Shown: piece by piece, positions 8,701-15,731 of the stretch
Layout: every line of letters begins with the position of its first letter
Numbering within the stretch: the first letter of the stretch is position 1
Source of the DNA: Flavobacterium pallidum
GTDB taxonomy: Bacteria; Bacteroidota; Bacteroidia; Flavobacteriales; Flavobacteriaceae
Direction: 5' to 3'
Length of the DNA: 64,000 nt
Assembly (NCBI RefSeq): GCF_003097535.1
Contig: NZ_CP029187.1
Span: forward strand, 2,232,001 to 2,296,000
Position numbers and translations under genes: made by a program
Notes under the pieces: generated by a model
Seen by the model: the letters and a program-made list of their open reading frames with translations, nothing else
Told to the model about the DNA's origin: nothing
The model's database searches: none

Positions 8701-10969
8701 CACGCTGCACCTTACGGTAAACCATACGCCTGCCCCGACGGCAAGCTCACAGTCGTTCTGCAGCGGCAGCATCGCAAACCTGACGGCTGCAGGTACCAAC
8801 ATCAAATGGTACGGCACCGCTTCGGGCGGCACGGCCCTGAGCACCGATACGGCCCTTGAACAGGGTACCTATTATGCCACACAAACCATCAACGGCTGCG
8901 AAAGCCCAAGGACTTCGGTAAGCGTTACGATCCAGGTAGCCATGCCATCGGCGCCGTCACCGCAAACGTTCCTTTGCGGTGCGAGAAGGACCAACCTTTC
9001 GGCTACAGGCACTACACTGAGATGGTATACCACCGCCACGGGCGGCACGGCCATGGCCTCGGCAGACCTGCTTGCCACGGGCACCTATTATGTTACCCAG
9101 ACCATCGACGGCTGCCAAAGCTCGAGAAGGGCAGTGGAAGTGATCATCAACACGATCGCCCCACCGACGGCAAACGACCAGACCTATTGCTATAATGGCA
9201 CCGTAGCGAACCTTATGGCCACCGGCACCGATATCAGGTGGTATGCCACGGCTACGGGCGGTACGGCATTGGCCACCACCACGACGCTAACCGCAGGCAC
9301 CTATTACGCATCCCAGAAGACAGGCACTTGCGAGAGCCCAAGGACACCAATCAATGTGACGCTTTCCGGACCTGCACTCCCTGATGCGGCCTCACCACAG
9401 ACCTACAACTGCGGTGCAAGGAGGACGAGCCTTACCGCTACGGGTACCGGACTCAAATGGTACACGACCGCCACGGGCGGCACGGCCATGCTGTCCTCAA
9501 CACAGCTTGTTGCCGGATCGTATTATGTAAGCCAGACGATTGACGGCTGCGAGGGTGCGAGACGGGAAGTACAGGTAACGATCACATACCCGACCCCACC
9601 TACGGCATCCACACAGGTGTTCTGTACGGCGGCCACGGTGGCGAACCTTTACGCCACGGGCACAGGCGTCAAATGGTATGCGACAGATACGGATACCACA
9701 CCTTTGGCATCATCCACACCGCTTTCCAGCGGGACCTATTACGCTTCACAGACCAACTCGATGGTGTGCGAGAGCACACGCACGGCGGTACAGGTGATCA
9801 CGGGCGGCGCCCCTATGCCTGATGCCCCATCACCACAATCGTTCGTCTGCGGAACGAAGAGGCCGGCCCTTACGGCAACGGGCAGTTCATTGCTTTGGTA
9901 CACCGTACCGACTGCAGGCACGGCACTGTCCTCAACAGCAGTGCTTGTCACGGGGACTTACTATGTGAGCCAGACCCTCAACGGCTGCGAGAGCACCAGA
10001 AGGTCGGTATCGGTAACGATCACGAACCCTGCGGCACCATCGGCATCGGCACAGACCTTATGCTCTGGATCCACAGTGGCTAACCTTACGGCAAACGGCA
10101 CCGGCCTTAAATGGTACAGCACCCCGACAGGCGGCACGGCGTTGGCTTCTACGGCTCAGGTTACCGCCGGGACTTATTATGTATCACAAGGTTCGGGCAG
10201 CTGCGAGAGCGAGCGTACTGCGGTAAGCGTGGCAATCAATACCATCGCCATGCCTGATGCGCCATCACCACAGGTATTCAGCTGTAACGTGAAGAGGCCT
10301 GCCCTTACCGCTATGGGAACAAGCCTGTTGTGGTATACGGTGGCAACGGGCGGCACGGCATTGTCCTCGACGGCGCAGCTTGCTACGGGAACGTATTATG
10401 TGAGCCAGACCGTTGACGGCTGTACCAGCGCCAGGCGTGCGGTATCGGTGACGGTGAACGCTACGGCGCCACCGGCGGTATCGGACCAATCGCTTTGCCA
10501 GGGCAAACTGGTAAGCGACCTTACGGCTACGGGTACAGCACTGAGGTGGTATGCTGCGTCGAGCGGCGGGACACCGTTGGCACCGTCGGTGCAGCTTACG
10601 GCAGCAACGTATTATGTGACCCAGACGATCAATGGCTGCGAGAGCCTCAGGGCTGCATCGAACGTGACACTGATGCCTTGTGCGGTGAGGATGCCTGAGA
10701 CGGCTAAGGATGATACCACATCGAATGAGGATATCGCTTCAGCGTACCACATCAGGATATTCCCTAACCCGACGGCTTCGGTGATCAACATCAAATCGGA
10801 TGGTGATTTCAAAGTAGAGCGGGTGGTCATCCTGGATTCAGCGGGAAGGGTAGTGCTGGAGCAATCCGGAGCAGACCAGGTGGATGTATCACGATTCGCA
10901 AGAGGGGTGTATATCCTCCAGGCATTCTCAGGAGAGCAGCGCTACCAGGCGAAGTTCATTAAGGAATAA
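2741..10969 (+). CDS. Giant secreted adhesin-like protein: RCC1 propeller, FN3 and Ig-like repeats, T9SS type A tail
   Basis: 2742 residues; translation could also start at the ATG at 2747. A signal peptide ends near residue 24. Residues about 25-375 hold seven RCC1-type blades, each with an (D/N)GT(L/M/I)W.WG.N-like core, enough for a complete seven-bladed propeller. Two GSQETI..AWAGEY modules (about 395-485 and 600-690) and five fibronectin III domains (from about 490 to 1080) follow. A unique beta-rich block covers about 1085-1205, then one Ig-like repeat, another unique block (about 1280-1548), five Ig-like repeats (about 1549-1898), two short DSYTW/GDYTHT repeats (about 1900-1995) and nine more Ig-like repeats (1996-2645). 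The C-terminus from about 2669 (YHIRIFPNPTASVINI ... GVYILQAF) is a T9SS type A sorting domain. The protein should cross the outer membrane by T9SS and act at the cell surface or outside. Its ligand is unknown. Confidence 0.9.
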   Translation: MFMRTKITSFLLFTLLFISTSYSQCWQSVTAGYESSAAIKPDGTLWTWGWNGFGQLGLGNTTNVTTPVKVGSATWKMVSMGTESTSSAYAMAIQTNGTLWAWGGNGQGELGIGNTVQQNSPVQVGTATNWKYVYAGLNHTVAIKTDGTMWAWGRNIYGQLGDGTNTNRLSPVQVGTATNWKMAALGGSNTFALKTDGTIWACGDNAGYYGNGTTTNSNIPVQIGTATDWQSISRTMGTILAIKTDGTLWGWGDNNYGELGIGSTATVSYTPVQVGTATWTSVYAAWGSSFGIKTDGTLWAWGDNTKGQLGDNTTVNKLSPVQVGTTNNWASMGTGLTYTFGIKTDGSMFAWGANQMSQLGLGNTTEYHVPTTINCTGCATAAEGLYPTATFTPACTGSQETITADAWAGEYSNVNVVANRSYTFNSSVTTDYVTITNAAGSTIYISGSVPLTWFCATSGTIRYVLNTNASCGTQQTSRTRYITCNDVSCTTPVTALTANNIASNSATISWTAPSPAPPLGYEYFYSDVNATPGANPSGLGGVGAGVLTKTLTGLTTGVRYYYWVRTKCTSTIKGSWVSGGSFVPTENPPCLNGTQYPSTNYTPTCSGSQETIVTNAWAGEYTLVNVLANKVYTFKSSVATDYITIASTDGLTIYATGVSPVVWTSNAVAGTIKYFFHTGSGCGTLQTSRIKYITCADPCNNDPSNLAAGNVYATSATLSWTAPVVAPGLDYQYYVSTSTTAPTANTSPTGSVNATLTSVALNNLSVTTTYNYWVRSRCSATSVGNWIPGTAFTTTGCNAPANINVSNITAGSATLSWTAPASLPEFGYEYYYSTTNVAPVAGTSPSGSISSGGTIAALDLLPDSTYYVWMRSRCGGSVYGSWVSAGSFTSLSCNPPTDVSIRSVYEGFLVVQFVRPAVVPEGYDYYVSTAATEPTASTPKSGIFYMSSVDEGYIFDLLPDTTYYVWMRSNCGNVSKGAWISAGSATTLSCMPPTGVSVANVFSSTAELSFQGPSIAQYYYNTTGVAPDTSTQYSGLAFQNPYTITGLTPSTTYYLWVRTYCDTYAYSDWIAVAPFTTEEGREVMGTFVNNTTGSTTSFNQSDSVTFTFGLATPAYWAGSGNLYVWAYSSDMAQGNFQPSPNNGAFDAPLPASTLTLNPNGTYSITLNPVSSYFSNQPYIGRLDFIVKNASGSKFSAPNYAVLVNPVPAPTALNQLFCSHATVADLVATGQNIKWFTSGAGGTSLALSTPLTTGAYYASQTINGNESLGRAMITVTVNEVSLSPDSATLCGDMIQPLTVTAANTTIVLKIGTETQSNVNYTPYQGYWGGARSQAIYTAAELGAIGLQAGSPINSIGYKLQSGTPIQLSNFTVKAGFTTASLLPGYIESPAYTVFTDATYVPATAVGNVDYILSTPLIWDGTSNLLVETCYNNNNNGGTAANNLSVESSSISTQLYKHRKIDNEPSICTITSTAEMTLRPNLRLGTTFTPIISWSPANGLYSDASATIPYTGESLKVVYVKTTTPSSYNVNVTTAGCTATFTATIDAHFTPAPESGKQYFCSGATVANLVATGSNIKWYDAENNVLNSSALLHTSVYYVTQTAHGCESTKAAVSVIINDTPAPEVAAQSFCSEATVADLVATGTGLQWFDNANHVLALTEIIHTGIYYVSQTGHGCESPKAAFAVTVNVTAAPVAENQVFCNAAIVADLAAAGDNIKWYDASNHILNASDALQSGIYFATQTQNNCESDRTMITVTVNTTPAPVVENQTFCGAALVSDLIASGSDLRWYDAENNVLAANHNLSTGTYYVSQTAHDCESEKTEVTVTVNITVAPVTSAQTFCSGATVADLIATGNDIKWYDNNHMLLSGNTLLVTGTYYVSQTAHACESEMTAAVIMVNPNTTTSEMVTACDSYTWNGQSYTQSGDYTHTSTNASGCTHIANLHLTINHSTTISETVTACGSYAWYGTTYTASGDYTHTGTNSSGCTETATLHLTVNHTPAPTASSQSFCSGSIANLTAAGTNIKWYGTASGGTALSTDTALEQGTYYATQTINGCESPRTSVSVTIQVAMPSAPSPQTFLCGARRTNLSATGTTLRWYTTATGGTAMASADLLATGTYYVTQTIDGCQSSRRAVEVIINTIAPPTANDQTYCYNGTVANLMATGTDIRWYATATGGTALATTTTLTAGTYYASQKTGTCESPRTPINVTLSGPALPDAASPQTYNCGARRTSLTATGTGLKWYTTATGGTAMLSSTQLVAGSYYVSQTIDGCEGARREVQVTITYPTPPTASTQVFCTAATVANLYATGTGVKWYATDTDTTPLASSTPLSSGTYYASQTNSMVCESTRTAVQVITGGAPMPDAPSPQSFVCGTKRPALTATGSSLLWYTVPTAGTALSSTAVLVTGTYYVSQTLNGCESTRRSVSVTITNPAAPSASAQTLCSGSTVANLTANGTGLKWYSTPTGGTALASTAQVTAGTYYVSQGSGSCESERTAVSVAINTIAMPDAPSPQVFSCNVKRPALTAMGTSLLWYTVATGGTALSSTAQLATGTYYVSQTVDGCTSARRAVSVTVNATAPPAVSDQSLCQGKLVSDLTATGTALRWYAASSGGTPLAPSVQLTAATYYVTQTINGCESLRAASNVTLMPCAVRMPETAKDDTTSNEDIASAYHIRIFPNPTASVINIKSDGDFKVERVVILDSAGRVVLEQSGADQVDVSRFARGVYILQAFSGEQRYQAKFIKE
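8726..10675 (+). repeat. Nine tandem ~216-bp coding repeats in strict B-A alternation
   Basis: Inside the giant gene, nine Ig-like units of 71-73 codons start at 8726, 8939, 9155, 9371, 9590, 9809, 10028, 10244 and 10463. Odd units (B) open with a PPTA..Q.FC..TVANL type sequence; even units (A) open with MPDAPSPQ.F.CG.KRPAL. The order is B-A-B-A-B-A-B-A-B, so the real unit of duplication is a dimer of about 430 bp. The repeats are visibly more GC-rich and more alike than the five Ig-like units upstream (about 7387-8436). Confidence 0.85.
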
Positions 10970-10990
10970 GCTTAAGCTAAAAATAAATAA

Positions 10991-11022
10991 AAAAAAGCCG
11001 GACCCAATGTCCGGCTTTTTTA
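10991..11022 (+). terminator. Terminator of the giant gene
   Basis: A stem AAAAAAGCCGGAC / GTCCGGCTTTTTT with a short CCAAT loop lies about 20 bases after the stop at 10969. It is symmetric in A and T, so it could work in both directions. Confidence 0.85.
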
Positions 11023-11080
11023 TGGTGCTACTGTTACCTGATGTAGAGGTGATGCTTCATTTTTACGGGGGACTGCAACA

Positions 11081-11163
11081 GGGATAGCAGCGGCATCCTT
11101 TTATGGCGCAGCGCAGCGGAGCCATAAAAGATAGAGCGGATAGCCCGGCCCGCAGGGGTTGCC
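11081..11163 (+). repeat. Two-box intergenic structured element, copy 1
   Basis: Box 1 GGGATAGCAGCGGCATCC is followed by a perfect 10-bp hairpin (CTTTTATGGC at 11098-11107 with GCCATAAAAG at 11121-11130) and box 2 AGCGGATAGCCCGGCC. The same two boxes around a different hairpin occur at 43595-43690 and, inverted and more degenerate, at 45912-46018. It lies between two terminators, in DNA without genes. The function is unknown. Confidence 0.6.
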
Positions 11164-11165
11164 AT

Positions 11166-11203
11166 AAAAAAAGCCGGACAATCAATTGACTGCCCGGCTT
11201 TTT
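11166..11203 (-). terminator. Terminator overlapping the stop of the envelope operon
   Basis: The stem AAAAAGCCGG / CCGGCTTTTT (loop about 15 bases) closes the minus-strand operon that ends at 11202. The stop codon of the last gene overlaps the outer A/T part of the stem. Confidence 0.75.
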
Positions 11204-11708
11204 ATTCTTTCCTTAAATACCAATTTCCTTTGTACTTTTTAAAATCCTTCAAGTCTTTTGGCGTTGTTCCGGGAACGATCCTTAAAAGATTGGGAAGATC
11301 TTGTTCGGTCGGATTGATGTAAACGTTGCCTGCCGCGTCTACCCCGATGACCTTCAAATCATATTTCAGGAATGCTTTCGTATAATCAGCGATTTGCTCT
11401 TTCTTAAAATAGGAAGCGCAGTTTTTATCGGATTCTTTGATGAGGTGGTCATCAGTCTTAACCAGTTCCTTGGTTTTAGGATAAATGGTTGCAATGTATG
11501 CGGGACAATTCAGGTCGAATTCGGCCACCATCAGCATGACATTGGCAGTTTCATCCTTTCCGCGATAGCCTACATAGGAATTCTTTAAGGCGGAAAAATC
11601 CTCAGTGTCATATTTTTTGATCACAGCATCAATTTGTGCCGTACTTAATTCTTTGTGGCAGGAACATAGGGCCAGCGCTGTTGTTGCCAGGACGATTTTT
11701 TTTAACAT
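11202..11708 (-). CDS. Lipoprotein of unknown function
   Basis: The protein has 168 residues from the ATG at 11708, which gives the signal MLKKIVLATTALALCSCHK with a lipobox ending in CSC. The longer frame runs into the upstream gene and is rejected. The mature part is 'ELSTAQIDAVIKKYDTEDFS' followed by alternating strands and helices; two Cys (LNCPAYI and NCASYF) could form a disulfide. I do not recognise a domain. The ATG lies two bases after the stop of the YciI-like gene, so the two are translated from one message with the outer-membrane gene at 13331. The context suggests an envelope role. Confidence 0.75.
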   Translation of the reverse strand: MLKKIVLATTALALCSCHKELSTAQIDAVIKKYDTEDFSALKNSYVGYRGKDETANVMLMVAEFDLNCPAYIATIYPKTKELVKTDDHLIKESDKNCASYFKKEQIADYTKAFLKYDLKVIGVDAAGNVYINPTEQDLPNLLRIVPGTTPKDLKDFKKYKGNWYLRKE

Positions 11709-11710
11709 TG

Positions 11711-12166
11711 TTAGTATTTTTCTTTTGCGATTTTTTCGTGTAACTCCGGAATTTCCTGTAATGCGGCAGTGCAATACAGCAGCGTAAATTCGGCTTCCAG
11801 GATGTTGGCTTTTATGGCCGGATCATTTTCTGTCAAGGCCTTTGCTTCCTCAACCGAATTGACATTAAAAATATAAATGCCGCGGTAATTGCGGTCGTTT
11901 TTACCGAAAGGCCCTGCCACGGAAAGTTTGCCATCAGCAGCCATTTTATTAATATTGGTCATATGGCCCTCGAAAAGGACTTTAAGCTCTTCCTGCGTTG
12001 CGGTAGTATTGGTTCCTGATTTCAGCAGGCAGAACACATATTTCCGCATGCCGTGCGAATCGGCGTTAAGTTTTTTGGCCAGCACTTCATCATAAACCGG
12101 TTTGGTTTCCTGGCAAAAAACCGGCAATGCAATGAGTGCCAACAATAGTAAATACAGGTTTTTCAT
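11711..12166 (-). CDS. Exported YciI-like (YCII-related) protein
   Basis: The protein has 151 residues from the ATG at 12166, with a signal peptide (MKNLYLLLLALIALPVFCQ). The mature part, 'MRKYVFCLLKSGTNTTATQE' through 'MAADGKLSVAGPFGKNDRNY' to 'GIYIFNVNSVEEAKALTEND', follows the ferredoxin-like YciI layout: a first strand, a helix with a His (GHMTNINKMA), a G(P)F turn and a central 'AKALTENDPAIKAN' helix. Cytoplasmic YciI relatives are small dimeric putative enzymes; an exported version is less common. It is the middle gene of a three-gene operon, 4 bases after the outer-membrane gene and 2 bases before the lipoprotein. The catalytic role is unknown. Confidence 0.8.
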   Translation of the reverse strand: MKNLYLLLLALIALPVFCQETKPVYDEVLAKKLNADSHGMRKYVFCLLKSGTNTTATQEELKVLFEGHMTNINKMAADGKLSVAGPFGKNDRNYRGIYIFNVNSVEEAKALTENDPAIKANILEAEFTLLYCTAALQEIPELHEKIAKEKY

Positions 12167-12170
12167 AAAT

Positions 12171-13331
12171 TTAAAATATTTGATAGGAAAGCATGAGCTG
12201 TATCGATCCATAACCAATTGACCAGGTATGAGAGCTGATCAGGCCCTGCACAAAGTTGTATCGCGATTTTATGCTGTATTTCTTATAATTGTATCCAAAA
12301 CCAAGAAACATATTGGAACCTTTTTCCAGCTTGAATTCCGTTCCGCCATACTTCAAAGTAGATGACAATGTAACCCCGATGTTATAACCACCGTCAATGA
12401 AAAGTCGTGATTGTTTTTGTAAAAACATATAATGCCTGAAGCCCAGCGGGATATTCACGGCTTTATAATCCACTTCAAGTTTCACATTTGATACCGACCC
12501 ATCATATTCGAACCGGTGAAAATTCGGGTTTACAAATAATGACCATTTATTATGGTTGAAAGGCAGCACCGACTCCAATTCAACCCCAATGCCGGGCGTA
12601 GCATGGACACCGGTATTGGCATCAACAGTAGGGCTTTCGAACGAAACTCCGGAGAAATTTATGCCGCCGCTAACTGAAAAGTGTAGTGAACCCTTTGAAA
12701 TCTGTTTTTCTTTACTGGTGAAGGTTTGTCCGCTGCCCGCATAATATTTTTCGAAGATGGGAATAAGGGAAGACTGACGGTATTCCAAATTTTGAAAATC
12801 TTTTTGAGTAAGCTGTTCCGATTTCAGGGCGTTGAACAATTGTTGCCTGAAATAATTGTTTTCAGCGATCGTTGTCGCGTCTACAAGATAATTTTTGCAG
12901 ATAAGCTGTTCGACTGTGTCCGTTTCTTTTTTATATATGAAATACCGTCGTTGATTGCCTTGATCATAAGACAGCAAACTGATGTCACCTTCAACAAGGT
13001 ATTTCAGGAACAGCGTCTGTTCACTGAATTCCGGTTGCTTAGAAGCACTTAAAGCATTAATTTCATTGGACGATTGGTCTACATCGACTTTAAACCGCCT
13101 GAATTGCGTACCGTCATCAACCCCAAATGCGGAAACTTCTGAAATATGTCCAATCTTTGCTTCAGATGCTGCCGACATTTTATATTGAAATGTTACCGGA
13201 TTGTCTTTCCATCCTTCGTCACGCACCAGACACGTGGTCGTCTTGTTGTTATTATCAATAAAATATCCGGGGACAAATTCAATTTGTGCTATAGCGGGAA
13301 AGCATATAAGCAATAGAAGGTATTTTTTCAT
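12171..13331 (-). CDS. Outer-membrane beta-barrel protein
   Basis: The protein has 386 residues with a signal peptide (MKKYLLLLICFPAIAQ). The N-terminal half (about 20-200) is soluble, with 'FVPGYFIDNNNKTTTCLVRD' and 'YLVEGDISLLSYDQGNQRRY', a pattern typical of Bacteroidota proteins that carry a periplasmic domain before a barrel. From about residue 215, alternating strands such as 'GSLHFSVSGGINFSGVSF', 'WSLFVNPNFHRFEYDG' and 'GSIQLMLSYQIF' indicate a porin-like OmpB-type barrel ending in Phe. It heads an operon with the YciI-like and lipoprotein genes. Related genes are sometimes mislabelled as tRNA modification GTPase; nothing here supports that. Confidence 0.75.
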   Translation of the reverse strand: MKKYLLLLICFPAIAQIEFVPGYFIDNNNKTTTCLVRDEGWKDNPVTFQYKMSAASEAKIGHISEVSAFGVDDGTQFRRFKVDVDQSSNEINALSASKQPEFSEQTLFLKYLVEGDISLLSYDQGNQRRYFIYKKETDTVEQLICKNYLVDATTIAENNYFRQQLFNALKSEQLTQKDFQNLEYRQSSLIPIFEKYYAGSGQTFTSKEKQISKGSLHFSVSGGINFSGVSFESPTVDANTGVHATPGIGVELESVLPFNHNKWSLFVNPNFHRFEYDGSVSNVKLEVDYKAVNIPLGFRHYMFLQKQSRLFIDGGYNIGVTLSSTLKYGGTEFKLEKGSNMFLGFGYNYKKYSIKSRYNFVQGLISSHTWSIGYGSIQLMLSYQIF

Positions 13332-13379
13332 GTGTTGTTTTTGGAAGCATCAAAATAAAACTATTTTTTATTATTCCTT

Positions 13380-13450
13380 ACAATTCATCATCAAAATTCC
13401 ACATTTCAGTCAGTAATAGTTTTATTGCAAAGGATAAGATTGCACATTTG
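13380..13450 (+). promoter_or_regulatory. Putative LytTR-type operator and promoter of the TonB receptor gene
   Basis: Two nonamers in direct repeat, ACAATTCAT (13380-13388) and ACATTTCAG (13401-13409), start 21 bases apart. A -7-like box CACATTTG (13443-13450) begins 42 bases after the second. The same array, base for base in spacing, precedes the TPR gene at 15732. Direct repeats at two helical turns are the usual layout of LytTR-domain sites (for example AgrA ACAGTTAAG repeats), and a LytTR regulator is encoded at 18380. Binding is inferred. Confidence 0.55.
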
Positions 13451-13469
13451 CGGTACCAAAAAACATCTT

Positions 13470-15608
13470 ATGAAATCAATCCTTACTTTTTTTATGTTGC
13501 TGCTTGTCAGTGCGGGGTTTGCCCAAACGAAAATTTCAGGCAAAGTCACCGATCCGAAAGGAAATCCGTTAAACGGTGCCAACGTTTTCCTTGACGGCAC
13601 TTACGACGGTGCCACAACCGATACAGAAGGGAATTTTTCATTCACGACTACCGAGACGGGAACCGCAACGCTGAAGATTACCTACCTCGCTTTCATGGCC
13701 GTTTCCGAAACTTTTGAAGTAAATGCTTATGTCCCTAAAACATTTTCGCTTAAGGAAAGCCTGAATTCGCTTGATACCGTAGTCATCAACGCGGGTACTT
13801 TTGAAGCTGGCGATAAAGCACGCGTTTCAGTACTCAAGCCACTGGATATTGTCACTACGGCGGGTTCTGCAGGGGATATTGTGGCGGCATTACAGACTTT
13901 GCCAGGCACACAGACCGTGGGCGAAAGCGGCCGCCTTTTCGTTCGTGGCGGCGAATCCGATGAAACACAGACTTTTGTTGACGGGCTCAGGGTACCGCAG
14001 CCTTATGGCGCTTCCGCAAATAATATTCCGACACGCGGGCGGTTTTCGCCATTCCTTTTCAGTGGGATTTCCTTTTCAACCGGGGGTTATTCAGCGGAAT
14101 ACGGTGAAGCTTTGTCGAGCGTTTTGCTTCTCAATACCACTGACGACCCCGAACAGGAAAAGACAGATGTTTCCCTTATGACAGTTGGCCTCGGCGTGGG
14201 CAACACGCAGATGTGGAAGAAAAGTTCGCTGAGCGTAAACGTGGCTTTTATTGACCTCACCGCATACCAGGCTGCCGTTCCGCAGGCGGTGGACTGGAAC
14301 AAGCCTTACCAGTCGCTTTCCGGTGAAGCCGTCTATCGCTATCATTTTGAAAATAATGGATTGCTGAAAGTGTACGGCGCTTTTGATGCTTCAAATTTCA
14401 GCCTGAACCAGGTCGATATCAACCAGCCTGAAAAGGTGCGTTTCAACCTTCAGAACAATAATTTTTATTTCAATACCATGTATAAAGGTTATTTTGGTGA
14501 CAATTGGCAGCTCGTGGCCGGACTGAGCCACGGTTTGGGCAAAAATGACATCGGGATTGATGAAGACGATGTAGACAATACCGAAAATGCGACGCATATG
14601 AAACTGAAACTCAAAAAAAGCTTTTCTGATAACGTGAAGCTGAATTTCGGTGCGGATTATTTCATCACCACTTTTGATGAGCATTTCCAGCAATTCGGCG
14701 GCGCGCGGTACACTTCAGGTTATGATGCCAATATCGCGGCAGGTTATGTTGAAGCCGATGTATTCTTTTCCAAAAAACTGGCGGGAAAATTCGGCTTCCG
14801 CGCTTCAGATAACAATTATTTAGACCAGTCGGCCTTTATGCCAAGGGCTTCGCTGGCATATAAAGTGAGTAAATTCGGGACGGTATCTTTTGCTTATGGC
14901 GATTTCGTACAGGCTCCAAAGCAGGATTATATTAAATATTCAAACCAATTTCAAAATGAAAAAACACAGCATTATATCCTGAATTACCAATATGCGAGGA
15001 ACGGGCAGACTTTCCGCGCCGAAGGATATTACAAAAAGTATGATGATCTGGTAAAATTTACACCGACAACATATAGCAATGACGGTTTCGGGTATGCCAA
15101 AGGAATCGATCTCTTCTGGCGTGATAACAAAAACATCAAAAACCTCGAATATTGGTTTTCCTATTCTTACATCGATACGCAACGCGATTACAGGGATTTT
15201 GCTTATGAGGTAACGCCGAGGTTTGTGTCAAAACATACCGCATCATTGGTTACCAAATACTGGATACAAAGCCTGAAATCGCAGGTAGGGTTTACGAATA
15301 GCTTTAATTCCGGAAGGCCATACAACAACCCGAACGAAACGGGATTCATGCAAGGCAGGACGAAATCTTACAACAACCTGAGCCTGAGCTGGGCGTATTT
15401 ACTGAGCCAGCAAAAGATTTTGTATTTTTCAATTTCGAATGTACTCGGGACGAATAATGTGTTTGGGTATGAATATGCCAATGCTCCTGATGCGAACGGT
15501 GTTTATCAAAGCCGAGCGGTTACGCCAACGGCCGACAGGTTCTTTTTCGTGGGCTTTTTCTGGACCATCAGTAAGGATAAGAAAAGCAACCAGTTGGATA
15601 ATCTATAG
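13470..15608 (+). CDS. TonB-dependent receptor with carboxypeptidase-regulatory-like N-terminal domain
   Basis: The protein has 712 residues from the ATG at 13470, preferred over an upstream TTG because it opens with a signal peptide (MKSILTFFMLLLVSAGFAQ). Residues about 20-105 are a CarboxypepD_reg-like beta-sandwich ('ISGKVTDPKGNPLNGANVFL'), usual in Bacteroidota receptors. A plug domain follows with 'LQTLPGTQTVGESGRLFVRG' and GLRVPQPYG, then a beta-barrel with aromatic-rich strands to the C-terminus. It should import a substrate through the outer membrane using TonB energy. There is no SusD partner, so the substrate is probably not a SusCD-type glycan; ions, cofactors or peptides are possible. 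The gene shares its promoter design with the TPR gene downstream and leads into the LytS/LytTR genes. Confidence 0.9.
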   Translation: MKSILTFFMLLLVSAGFAQTKISGKVTDPKGNPLNGANVFLDGTYDGATTDTEGNFSFTTTETGTATLKITYLAFMAVSETFEVNAYVPKTFSLKESLNSLDTVVINAGTFEAGDKARVSVLKPLDIVTTAGSAGDIVAALQTLPGTQTVGESGRLFVRGGESDETQTFVDGLRVPQPYGASANNIPTRGRFSPFLFSGISFSTGGYSAEYGEALSSVLLLNTTDDPEQEKTDVSLMTVGLGVGNTQMWKKSSLSVNVAFIDLTAYQAAVPQAVDWNKPYQSLSGEAVYRYHFENNGLLKVYGAFDASNFSLNQVDINQPEKVRFNLQNNNFYFNTMYKGYFGDNWQLVAGLSHGLGKNDIGIDEDDVDNTENATHMKLKLKKSFSDNVKLNFGADYFITTFDEHFQQFGGARYTSGYDANIAAGYVEADVFFSKKLAGKFGFRASDNNYLDQSAFMPRASLAYKVSKFGTVSFAYGDFVQAPKQDYIKYSNQFQNEKTQHYILNYQYARNGQTFRAEGYYKKYDDLVKFTPTTYSNDGFGYAKGIDLFWRDNKNIKNLEYWFSYSYIDTQRDYRDFAYEVTPRFVSKHTASLVTKYWIQSLKSQVGFTNSFNSGRPYNNPNETGFMQGRTKSYNNLSLSWAYLLSQQKILYFSISNVLGTNNVFGYEYANAPDANGVYQSRAVTPTADRFFFVGFFWTISKDKKSNQLDNL

Positions 15609-15625
15609 CTTTCAGCTGAAAGCTA
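15606..15625. repeat. Perfect 20-bp palindrome at the receptor stop codon
   Basis: TAGCTTTCAGCTGAAAGCTA reads the same on both strands, begins with the TAG stop codon of the receptor gene and ends one base before the operator at 15626. There is no T-run, so it is not a standard terminator. It could be a dimeric protein site or simply a hairpin protecting the 3' end. Confidence 0.5.
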
Positions 15626-15696
15626 GCAATTCATCATCAAAAAACGACAGTTCAGTCAGCATTAATTTTAAATCGATAATCACAGGATTACATTTG
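15626..15696 (+). promoter_or_regulatory. Putative LytTR-type operator and promoter of the TPR gene
   Basis: GCAATTCAT (15626-15634) and ACAGTTCAG (15647-15655) form a direct repeat with 21-base period. TACATTTG (15689-15696) is a perfect TAnnTTTG -7 box. There is no TTG at the -33 position, which suits an activator-dependent promoter. The region aligns without gaps over 70 bases to the one at 13380-13450, with the central CATCATCAAAA and TTCAGTCAG blocks identical. Confidence 0.6.
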
Positions 15697-15731
15697 TACA
15701 ACAAAATAATAATCATTTAAAAATCAACATC

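Noticed and set aside
11030..11165. Possible small gene between the two terminators
   Set aside because: The stretch is explained by the two-box hairpin element; no sensible frame remains.
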